A stretch of 5,236 nt of DNA from Candidatus Zixiibacteriota bacterium. Lineage in GTDB: Bacteria > Zixibacteria > MSB-5A5 > GN15 > JAAZOE01. The notes beneath the pieces were generated by a model. That model saw nothing but the letters and a program-made list of their open reading frames with translations. It had not been told where the DNA came from and made no database searches. The stretch covers positions 1-5,236 of the forward strand of contig JAQVRW010000233.1 in the NCBI GenBank assembly GCA_028700875.1, given 5' to 3'. The position numbers were made by a program, and so were the translations under genes. Of this stretch, positions 1-5,222 are shown in pieces. Position 1 is the stretch's first letter; each line of letters begins with the position of its first letter.

Positions 1-402
1 CCCGGTGCCGAAGATGGCATCGACGATGACGTCATAGCCGGATAAATCGGGCAGTTGCGAATCATCCACGATCTGCGCGACGGTCTTCCCGGCTTTGCAA
101 ATCTTGTCATAGTTGATGCGGCAGTCATCCGACAGCTTGTCATCGCTTCCGGCCAGATAAAAATCGACCTCGCGGCCGTCCTCGATTAGATATCGCCCAA
201 TGACGAATCCATCGCCGCCGTTGTTTCCCCGGCCGCAGACCACCGCGATGCGGGGCCGGTCGAATTGCAGCAGGAGGTTGTCCTTGATATAGAGGAAAAT
301 CCCCCGCCCGGCGTTTTCCATCAGGTCGAGCGAGGGGATTTTCACGTCGTTGATCGCGCGGGCGTCGATCGCCCGCATCTGTTCAGCCGTAACCAGTATC
401 AT
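1..402 (-). CDS. nnrE: NAD(P)H-hydrate epimerase, N-terminal part (cut by window edge)
   Basis: Translating leftward from the ATG at 402 gives 134 codons open to the window edge. The protein begins MILVTAEQMRAID, typical of the YjeF N-terminal family. It shows the nucleotide-binding loop CGRGNNGGDGFVIGRYL at about residues 56-72 and VDAIFGTG at 127-134, both hallmarks of the epimerase fold. The family interconverts the R and S epimers of hydrated NADH and NADPH in the cytoplasm, so that the partner dehydratase can restore the cofactor. The start lies 5 nt after the lon stop codon, so the two genes are probably co-transcribed and perhaps translationally coupled. No well-spaced Shine-Dalgarno is visible; the nearest GGAG (423-420) lies 17 nt upstream inside lon. 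Whether the protein ends as an epimerase alone or continues into the ADP/ATP-dependent dehydratase domain (bifunctional Nnr) cannot be seen here. Confidence 0.93.
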   Translation of the reverse strand, partial: MILVTAEQMRAIDARAINDVKIPSLDLMENAGRGIFLYIKDNLLLQFDRPRIAVVCGRGNNGGDGFVIGRYLIEDGREVDFYLAGSDDKLSDDCRINYDKICKAGKTVAQIVDDSQLPDLSGYDVIVDAIFGTG

Positions 403-407
403 GCGCG

Positions 408-2756
408 TTACTTTTTTATCTCCAAAGCAAACCGGATCACATCGTAGGCGTCCTCAAAAAACTTGAACGTCATCGCCTTCTTGATCTCTGGCGGAATTTC
501 CACCATGTCCTTTTTATTGTCCATCGGAAGAATCACCGTCCTGATGCCGTGACGGTATGCCGCCAGGACTTTTTCTTTCAGGCCACCGATAGCCATCACC
601 TGCCCGCGCAAGGTGATCTCGCCGGTCATGGCCATCTTGTCTTTCACCCGGCGGCCTGTCGCCAGCGAGGCCAGCGCGACGGCCATGGTGATGCCGGCCG
701 AGGGACCGTCTTTGGGGGTCGCGCCCGAGGGAACATGCACGTGCAGTTCGTGCTCCTCGAAGAAATCCGATTTGATTTTCAGGCGCGATGACAGCGAGCG
801 GACGTACGACAACGCCGTCTGCACCGATTCTTTCATCACGTCGCCCAGATGCCCGGTCAGGGTCAGGGCCTTTTTCCCCGGCATGGCGGCCGCCTCGATT
901 TTCAACACCTCGCCGCCATAGGCGGTCCAGGCCAGCCCGGCCACCTCGCCGATCCGTTCCTTGCTGAACCGGGTCTCGGAAGCGAAATAGGGCGGGCCGA
1001 GATATTTGGCCAAATCGGATGCGCCCATGCTGATCTTGCGATGGCTTCCGCCGGCGACCTTGGCGGCCACTTTCCGGCAGATATTGGCCAGTTCCCGTTC
1101 CAGGTTGCGCAACCCGGCTTCGCGGGTATAATCCTCGATGACGCCGATGATGGCATCCTTGCGGAAGACCAGATTGGAGGAAGTTAGCCCGTGGTTTTTC
1201 GTCTGCTTCGGAATCAAATGCCGCAGGCTGATTTCGAGCTTTTCGACGTCGGTGTATCCGGGTATGCGAAGGACTTCCATGCGGTCGCGCAGAACCGCCG
1301 GAATCGGTTCCAGCATATTGGCGGTAGTGATAAACATCACATGCGACAGATCGAAATCGACCTCGAGGTAGTGATCGGAAAACGTGTTGTTCTGCTCCGG
1401 ATCGAGAACTTCCAAAAGGGCCGACGATGGATCGCCCCGGAAATCGGAACCGAGTTTGTCGATTTCATCCAGCATAAAGACCGGGTTGTTGGTCCCCACT
1501 CGTTTGAGACCTTGAAGCACCCGTCCCGGCATGGAGCCGATGTAAGTGCGGCGATGGCCCCTGATTTCGGCCTCATCGCGAAGACCGCCCAGCGATAACC
1601 GGTAGAATTCCCGCCCCATCGCCCGGGCGATCGACCGTCCCAGCGAGGTCTTGCCGACCCCCGGCGGGCCGACGAAACAGAGGATCGGGCCTTTCATATC
1701 CGGGTTCAGGCGGCGTACGGCCAAAAATTCAATAATCCGCTCTTTGACCTTTTCCAGATCGTAATGGTCTTCGTCCAGAACTTTACGGGCTTTGCGGATG
1801 TCGATGACATCCTTGGATGACTTTTGCCAGGGAAGAACTATCAGCCAATCCAGATAGGTGCGGCTGACGGTGTATTCGGCCGAGGACGGATTCATTTCGG
1901 CCAGACGTTCCAGCTCCTTGTCCGCCGCCTGACGGGCCTGGATAGTCATCTTGGCGTCTTCGATGCGCTGTTTCAGCTCGGCCATTTCCGGGCGAAGTTC
2001 GCCGTCGCCCAGTTCCTTCTGGATCACCTTGATCTGTTCGCGGAGAATATATTCCCGCTGCATCTTGCCCAATTCATTGGCGGCATCCGACTGAATCTTC
2101 TTGGACAACTGGGCGACTTCCAGCTCCCGGTTGAGATGGACCAGCAGGATCTCCATCCGCCGCGCGACATTGGGTTCGGCCACCAGCTTTTGCTTTTCGC
2201 CGATGGTGAGGTTCATGTTGAACGCGATCAGGTCAGTGAGCTTGCCGGGGGTATCCTGATTGATGGCCGAAATGTAGAACTCCTCGGACATGTACGGCGA
2301 CACGTCCACCAGGTTCTTCAGGATATCCAGAAGATTGCGTTGCAGCGCCTCGGTCTTGACCGATGGAATGAAAACATCCTTGACCTCGTCCACTTCGGCG
2401 GTCAAAAACGGTTCGGTGGTCAGTTCCTTGGCAATCTGGATACGGGCCAGCCCCTGCACCAGAAAACGAACCGAGCCATCGGGAAAGCGCAGCATCTTGA
2501 GAATGTTGCAGGCTGTCCCCGACATGAAAATATCGTCAAACCCCGCCTCGGTGACATCGGCGCTGGTCATGCAAAAGACGCCGATGGTTTTGCCGTGAGT
2601 CAGGGCATCATCGATCAACTGGGATTGCTTCTTGTCGGTTATGATAATCGGCACCACCAGAAAAGGAAAAACCACGATTCCCTTGACCGGCAATATCGGC
2701 ATCTGGCGAGGCAGTACCGCTGATTCCTGCTTTTCCTGCGTGATGGTAATTTCCAC
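408..2756 (-). CDS. lon: ATP-dependent Lon protease (LonA type), full length
   Basis: This 782-residue protein is close to the 784 residues of E. coli Lon. It would be a cytosolic AAA+ serine protease degrading misfolded and regulatory proteins as a hexamer. An N-terminal LON substrate-binding domain (about 18-210) begins with LPVKGIVVFPFLVVPIII, followed by a long helical, coiled-coil-prone stretch (about 210-290). The AAA+ module shows Walker A GPPGVGKT at 363-370, Walker B FMLDEIDK at 427-434, sensor-1 TTAN at 477-480, a DRME arginine-finger region with Arg492, and sensor-2 GLRNLERE near 548-555. The protease domain has PKDGPSAG with catalytic Ser686, and GGLKEKV with Lys729. The Ser-Lys spacing of 43 residues matches E. 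coli Ser679/Lys722. The start is GTG at 2756, preceded by AGGGAG (2767-2762) with a 5-nt spacer. The length, intact motifs and start indicate a functional gene. It is followed after 5 nt by nnrE on the same strand. Confidence 0.98.
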   Translation of the reverse strand: MEITITQEKQESAVLPRQMPILPVKGIVVFPFLVVPIIITDKKQSQLIDDALTHGKTIGVFCMTSADVTEAGFDDIFMSGTACNILKMLRFPDGSVRFLVQGLARIQIAKELTTEPFLTAEVDEVKDVFIPSVKTEALQRNLLDILKNLVDVSPYMSEEFYISAINQDTPGKLTDLIAFNMNLTIGEKQKLVAEPNVARRMEILLVHLNRELEVAQLSKKIQSDAANELGKMQREYILREQIKVIQKELGDGELRPEMAELKQRIEDAKMTIQARQAADKELERLAEMNPSSAEYTVSRTYLDWLIVLPWQKSSKDVIDIRKARKVLDEDHYDLEKVKERIIEFLAVRRLNPDMKGPILCFVGPPGVGKTSLGRSIARAMGREFYRLSLGGLRDEAEIRGHRRTYIGSMPGRVLQGLKRVGTNNPVFMLDEIDKLGSDFRGDPSSALLEVLDPEQNNTFSDHYLEVDFDLSHVMFITTANMLEPIPAVLRDRMEVLRIPGYTDVEKLEISLRHLIPKQTKNHGLTSSNLVFRKDAIIGVIEDYTREAGLRNLERELANICRKVAAKVAGGSHRKISMGASDLAKYLGPPYFASETRFSKERIGEVAGLAWTAYGGEVLKIEAAAMPGKKALTLTGHLGDVMKESVQTALSYVRSLSSRLKIKSDFFEEHELHVHVPSGATPKDGPSAGITMAVALASLATGRRVKDKMAMTGEITLRGQVMAIGGLKEKVLAAYRHGIRTVILPMDNKKDMVEIPPEIKKAMTFKFFEDAYDVIRFALEIKK

Positions 2757-2761
2757 GGTAA

Positions 2762-2767
2762 CTCCCT
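2762..2767 (-). promoter_or_regulatory. Ribosome binding site fixing the GTG start of lon
   Basis: On the minus strand AGGGAG is followed by TTACC and then GTG. This strong Shine-Dalgarno at normal spacing decides in favour of the GTG start. Confidence 0.8.
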
Positions 2768-2769
2768 GT

Positions 2770-2789
2770 ACGGCCGCCTCGGCGGCCGT
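2770..2789 (-). promoter_or_regulatory. GC-rich hairpin in the lon leader
   Basis: A perfect inverted repeat has arms ACGGCCGCC (2770-2778) and GGCGGCCGT (2781-2789), separated by 2 nt. In RNA at least 8 pairs could form once a minimal loop is allowed. It ends 2 nt before the lon Shine-Dalgarno and no T-run follows it, so it is not a terminator. It could stabilise the 5' end of the message or limit ribosome access to lon. The repeat is seen directly; a regulatory role is inference. Confidence 0.5.
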
Positions 2790-2803
2790 CTTATCCTTAT
2801 TCT

Positions 2804-2832
2804 ATTCTAACCAAATCAATGTATGGGCGCAA
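2804..2832 (-). promoter_or_regulatory. Candidate sigma70-type promoter for lon
   Basis: Reading leftward, TTGCGC (2832-2827, 3 of 6 matches to the -35 consensus) is followed after exactly 17 nt by TAGAAT (2809-2804, 5 of 6 matches to the -10 consensus). A second TAGAAT overlaps at 2804-2799. Transcription would start near 2797, giving a leader of about 40 nt that contains the hairpin. I saw neither a CIRCE element nor a convincing heat-shock sigma32 promoter. Confidence 0.4.
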
Positions 2833-3011
2833 CGGCAAATCGCCCCTGTATCCCAAGTTATATAACTCATTTATCGGCCGGAGGTTCCGGCAGCCGGACA
2901 GCGCGTGCGTATCCCCGTACAACCCATTCGGCCTAAATCAATTATCGGCCAGCCGGGGCGGATCGTTCACCCGGCGGCCATCCGGATGACCGGCCATAGG
3001 AGACAAATTGC

Positions 3012-3037
3012 TTGACATTTTTCCCATATTATCTAAT
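3012..3037 (+). promoter_or_regulatory. Candidate promoter of the ferritin-like gene pair
   Basis: A perfect -35 box TTGACA lies at 3012-3017. The best -10 hexamer is TCTAAT at 3032-3037 (5 of 6 matches), but the 14-nt spacer is shorter than the usual 16-18. Transcription would start near 3044, leaving a leader of about 45 nt before the ATG at 3089. The -35 box is convincing; the -10 assignment is uncertain. Confidence 0.45.
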
Positions 3038-3088
3038 CTGAGCAGACGTATCAGGGAAAGAACCGAATCGAAAGGGAGAAAAAACGTT

Positions 3089-3295
3089 ATGATGGATGCA
3101 ACCGACGATCCGGTGGAGGCGATCAAGCTGGCGATCCAGCGCGAGGAAGGGGCATATGAGTTTTATATGCGCCACGCCAAGGTGTTCAAGAACGAAGCCA
3201 CCCGCAAGATGTTCGAAGCGCTGGCGGCCGAGGAAATCAAGCACAAGGAACGCCTGCTGGCGGAGTTGGACAACAACTACCTCACCGAGATGTAA
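3089..3295 (+). CDS. Half-size (two-helix) ferritin/rubrerythrin-like protein
   Basis: This encodes 68 residues without cysteine. I chose the ATG at 3089 because AAGGGAG (3072-3078) lies 10 nt upstream and homology starts there; a second ATG follows at once at 3092. Helix A (about 8-33) carries the rubrerythrin-type signature with Glu19, Tyr23, Phe25 and Tyr26. Helix B (about 36-60) carries LAAEEIKH, whose Glu49-x-x-His52 is the classic diiron ligand motif. Helices C and D of a normal bundle are absent and there is no rubredoxin-like CxxC domain. A single chain therefore offers only half of a diiron site, so it would have to dimerise or pair with another protein. The stop codon is intact and the gene downstream has its own Shine-Dalgarno and start, so this does not look like a frameshifted fragment. 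It probably shares a transcript with that gene. Likely role: iron binding or peroxide/oxygen protection, by family only. Confidence 0.85.
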   Translation: MMDATDDPVEAIKLAIQREEGAYEFYMRHAKVFKNEATRKMFEALAAEEIKHKERLLAELDNNYLTEM

Positions 3296-3308
3296 CCCCA
3301 TACCCTGT

Positions 3309-3316
3309 AGGGAAGG
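3309..3316 (+). promoter_or_regulatory. Ribosome binding site of the 160-residue ferritin-like gene
   Basis: AGGGAAGG ends 8 nt before the ATG at 3325. It shows that the second ferritin-like gene is translated independently of the 68-residue gene. Confidence 0.75.
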
Positions 3317-3324
3317 CAAAAGAT

Positions 3325-3807
3325 ATGACCCCGATCAATCCCAAGATATTGGAGACGCTAAACATCGGCATCTTCTCCGAGATCAAAAGTTATGTGTTTT
3401 ACATCGAAGCGGCCAAGGTTGTCTCCCGGCCGTCATCCCGGCAAACCCTGCTGAAACTGGCTGGCGAAGAGAAAGACCATTATCGCATTCTGGAACGTCA
3501 GCATCACGGGCTGGTCACGTCCGAACAATGGGTGAGTTATAACGATATTCTAAAACAGGACGGTCTGCCGGAGATCAAGGAAGAGATGGCCGATCAACAT
3601 AAGGCGTTGATCGCCTCTGTCCGGGCCGCCAAAGACGAACTAACCCTGTTGGAGATCGCGCTGAAGCTGGAGGAGGAAGCCATGTCCCTCTTTTCGGCCG
3701 CGGCGTTGCGGGCGGTCGCTCCGGAAGAAAAGCGGACATTTGCCTATCTGGCCCGGTTCGAAGAAGGGCATATGCGGCTCATTCAGGGGATGATCGACTC
3801 TCTATAA
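3325..3807 (+). CDS. Ferritin/rubrerythrin-like four-helix diiron protein
   Basis: This 160-residue protein shows the four-helix pattern of the rubrerythrin/ferritin superfamily. Helix A has Glu19 with SYVFY (22-26). Helix B has LAGEEKDH, with Glu49 and His52 as ExxH. Helix C has LKLEEEAMSLF (about 113-123) with candidate ligand Glu116 or Glu117. Helix D has RFEEGH, with Glu146 and His149 as ExxH. All expected ligand types are present, so it could form a complete diiron centre on its own. There is no cysteine and no C-terminal rubredoxin domain, so it is not a classical rubrerythrin and would need another electron donor if it acts as a peroxidase. Iron storage or another diiron oxidase activity is possible. 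It starts 29 nt after the 68-residue gene and ends with TAA at 3805-3807. The pair looks like a two-gene operon from a duplication of the helix-pair unit. Confidence 0.9.
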   Translation: MTPINPKILETLNIGIFSEIKSYVFYIEAAKVVSRPSSRQTLLKLAGEEKDHYRILERQHHGLVTSEQWVSYNDILKQDGLPEIKEEMADQHKALIASVRAAKDELTLLEIALKLEEEAMSLFSAAALRAVAPEEKRTFAYLARFEEGHMRLIQGMIDSL

Positions 3808-3848
3808 AGTATAAACTTCTTGCTCTCCATTTTGAGAACCGATAGATT

Positions 3849-3871
3849 GCGCGGGAAAATGAAACCCGCGC
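3849..3871 (+). terminator. Hairpin between the ferritin-like gene and alr: weak terminator or alr leader structure
   Basis: A perfect 7-bp GC-rich inverted repeat has arms GCGCGGG (3849-3855) and CCCGCGC (3865-3871) with a 9-nt A-rich loop, followed directly by TTTCTCT (3872-3878). This resembles a weak rho-independent terminator for the ferritin-like operon. Because it ends only 7 nt before the first alr start codon, it would also be the leader structure of any transcript reading into alr. Confidence 0.4.
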
Positions 3872-3878
3872 TTTCTCT

Positions 3879-5024
3879 ATGGATATGAAAAACCTGAACT
3901 GGATCGAAATAGACCGAAAAACCATCCTGGCCAACGTCCGCAACCTCAGCCGTCTGGCCGGAACAAAAGTCGCCATGGCCGCGGCGGCCAAGGCCAATGG
4001 GTATGGTCACGGCCTGGCCGAAATGACCGCCATCCTGAAAGACAGCCCGGTCCAATATCTGGCGCTTCATTCCACGCTGGAAGCCGAGGTTGCCCGTGCA
4101 GCCGGATGGGAGCGGAAAATCCTGCTGGTCGGCGGGATCGCCCCCGAGGATATCGACGCCGTCATCAGGCTGGATCTTGAACCGACCATTTTTGATATCG
4201 GTTTCATGGAAAACCTGGGACGCCTGTGCCGTCGGTCGAAAGTCACCGCCCGCATTCATGTCAAACTGGAAACCGGAACCAACCGCCAGGGATTTACCCA
4301 AAAGGAACTCGACCGGGCCATAGTCATTCTGAAGAAGTATCCCGAGCTGACGGTCGAGGGTGTCTCGACTCATTTCGCCAATATCGAGGACACCACCGAT
4401 CACACCTATGCCCGGCATCAGCTCGATCAGTTTCGGAAACTGGTCGCTCATCTGGCGGACAAAGGGATCGTCCCGCATCTGCGCCATACCGCCTGCTCGG
4501 CGGCGTTGTTGCTTTTCAAGGATACCTATTTCGACCTGGTCCGTCCGGGGATTGCCCTCTATGGCTACTGGCCTTCGAAAGAAACCTATGTCTCCTACAA
4601 ACTCGAGGGGGGCAAAAACTCCATCCTGAAACCGGCCCTGTCATTCTACAGCCGGATCACCCAGATCAAGACGGTAGAGGCCGACAGTTTCGTCGGGTAT
4701 GGCTGCACCTACCGCACCAGCACCCGTTCTAAAATCGCCATCCTGCCGGTGGGATACTACGAAGGAATTGACCGACGTCTATCCAATCTCGGATATGTCC
4801 TGATCAAGGGAAAACGGGCGCCGATCCGCGGCCGTATCTGCATGAATCTGACGATGGTCGATATCACCGATATCCCCGGCGTCAAGGTTTATGACACGGC
4901 GACGATTATCGGGACGGATAAATCCGAACAGATCACCGCCGACACTCACGCCGGCTGGTGCCAAACGATCAATTATGAAATCCTCTCCCGCCTCTCGCCG
5001 TTGATTCCCCGCATAGTCGTGTAA
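3879..5024 (+). CDS. alr: Alanine racemase (PLP-dependent)
   Basis: The predicted protein has 381 residues, or 379 if it starts at the second ATG (3885). It would convert L-alanine to D-alanine in the cytosol for peptidoglycan. An N-terminal TIM barrel (about 5-245) carries KANGYGHG, with Lys38 as the PLP Schiff-base lysine. Lys129 and Arg136 match the numbering of the carbamylated lysine and PLP-contacting arginine of Geobacillus Alr. HTACSAA (203-209) holds the phosphate-binding Ser207, and VRPGIALYG has Arg222. The C-terminal beta domain (about 250-381) has GYGCTY with the second catalytic base Tyr274, LPVGYYEG (289-296) and GRICMNLTMVDIT (318-330). Motif deviations are ETGTNR for the usual DTGMxR, Cys206 where Asn is usual, and Asn323 where Asp is usual. 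No Shine-Dalgarno precedes either ATG. The usual C-terminus (INYEILSRLSPLIPRIVV) is present, so the gene is complete. Another amino-acid racemase specificity is possible but less likely. Confidence 0.93.
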   Translation: MDMKNLNWIEIDRKTILANVRNLSRLAGTKVAMAAAAKANGYGHGLAEMTAILKDSPVQYLALHSTLEAEVARAAGWERKILLVGGIAPEDIDAVIRLDLEPTIFDIGFMENLGRLCRRSKVTARIHVKLETGTNRQGFTQKELDRAIVILKKYPELTVEGVSTHFANIEDTTDHTYARHQLDQFRKLVAHLADKGIVPHLRHTACSAALLLFKDTYFDLVRPGIALYGYWPSKETYVSYKLEGGKNSILKPALSFYSRITQIKTVEADSFVGYGCTYRTSTRSKIAILPVGYYEGIDRRLSNLGYVLIKGKRAPIRGRICMNLTMVDITDIPGVKVYDTATIIGTDKSEQITADTHAGWCQTINYEILSRLSPLIPRIVV

Positions 5025-5049
5025 CTGCCAAAACCGGACGCGATTTTTT

Positions 5050-5113
5050 GTAGGTCAGGCCGCTTGCGGCCTGACATGAATCAAATTATCTGGCGCCAAG
5101 GCGCCTGACCTAC
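5050..5113. repeat. REP doublet (REPIN-like) of two inverted GTAG-palindrome units
   Basis: The outer ends are perfect 11-bp inverted copies, GTAGGTCAGGC (5050-5060) and GCCTGACCTAC (5103-5113). Inside the left unit, GTCAGGCCGC (5054-5063) and GCGGCCTGAC (5066-5075) form a perfect 10-bp hairpin with a TT spacer. Inside the right unit, GGCGCC (5092-5097) and GGCGCC (5100-5105) pair around AA. Each unit thus reads GTAG plus a GTCAGG-type palindrome, in opposite orientation and about 16 nt apart. This matches the known layout of REP sequences mobilised by RAYT (TnpA-REP) transposases, which carry a GTAG or GGAG tetranucleotide before a palindrome and often occur as inverted doublets. In a transcript it could also act as a 3' end stabiliser or terminator for alr. 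The structure is seen directly; the REP assignment is by analogy, since no second copy or RAYT gene lies in the window. Confidence 0.65.
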
Positions 5114-5125
5114 GATTACCGTTTG

Positions 5126-5222
5126 GGCGGTTTAATTAGAGCCGGTTTGGCCTGCCCCGGCCGGAAAATGCAGGCACTTTTATTGTCTCAGAGACAAACC
5201 GGCCCCGAATTTCGAAACCGCC
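5126..5222. repeat. Nested inverted repeats forming a possible branched fold
   Basis: Perfectly complementary arms are nested. GGCGGTTT (5126-5133) pairs with AAACCGCC (5215-5222), and GCCGGTTTG (5141-5149) with CAAACCGGC (5195-5203). Within these, GCCTGC (5150-5155) pairs with GCAGGC (5170-5175). TGTCTC (5184-5189) is complementary to GAGACA (5191-5196) around one base, and it shares two bases with the second arm pair. AATT at 5134-5137 and 5208-5211 could extend the outer stem. A long stem ending in one or two side hairpins could form in RNA or single-stranded DNA of either strand. I do not recognise a riboswitch, tRNA or known small RNA here. A miniature mobile element, a bidirectional terminator or an unknown structured RNA are the alternatives. 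Confidence 0.5.

Larger units (their letters stand above)
2757..3088. other. Divergent intergenic region between lon and the ferritin-like genes
   Basis: These 332 bases hold no supportable gene. On the lon side are the Shine-Dalgarno, hairpin and promoter. The middle has a perfect 12-bp AT-rich palindrome AGTTATATAACT (2856-2867), a short inverted repeat CCGGA-ggt-TCCGG (2878-2890), a direct repeat TTATCGGCC (2871-2879 and 2942-2950) and a perfect 10-bp palindrome CATCCGGATG (2979-2988). The right side has the TTGACA promoter box and Shine-Dalgarno of the rightward genes. The palindromes could be operators, but they resemble no regulator site I can name. Confidence 0.6.

Noticed and set aside
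1824..2723. A 299-codon open frame on the plus strand, antisense to lon
   Set aside because: It lies wholly inside lon on the opposite strand, has a low-complexity His/Gly/Leu/Phe/Gln-rich composition and no recognisable domain. Lon itself is unmistakable, so this is a shadow of GC-rich coding sequence.
3008..3088. A longer start (TTG at 3008) for the 68-residue ferritin-like protein
   Set aside because: It would put the TTGACA promoter box inside the coding region and add 27 residues with no family similarity. The ATG at 3089 has a proper Shine-Dalgarno.
2938..3126. A 62-codon minus-strand frame across the ferritin-like promoter
   Set aside because: It has no family similarity and covers promoter elements of the opposite strand, so it is a chance open frame.
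3096..3542. A 148-codon plus-strand frame spanning both ferritin-like genes
   Set aside because: It is out of frame with both, and Arg/Trp/Ser-rich as expected of a frame-shifted reading of these genes. The two in-frame proteins have clear diiron motifs and separate ribosome sites.
3089..3807. The two ferritin-like genes as one gene broken by a frameshift
   Set aside because: Each has its own Shine-Dalgarno, start and stop, and the second already contains all four helices. The first duplicates rather than completes it.
3820..3848. A possible promoter for alr (TTGCTC, 17 nt, TAGATT)
   Set aside because: The hexamers match the consensus at only 3 and 4 of 6 positions. The spacing is right but the evidence is too weak to list as a feature.
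3783..4487. A 234-codon open frame on the minus strand, antisense to alr
   Set aside because: It overlaps the conserved first half of alr, including the PLP lysine region, and shows no family signature; antisense shadow.
4226..4732. A 168-codon plus-strand frame within alr
   Set aside because: It reads the alr sequence in another frame and lacks any recognisable domain.
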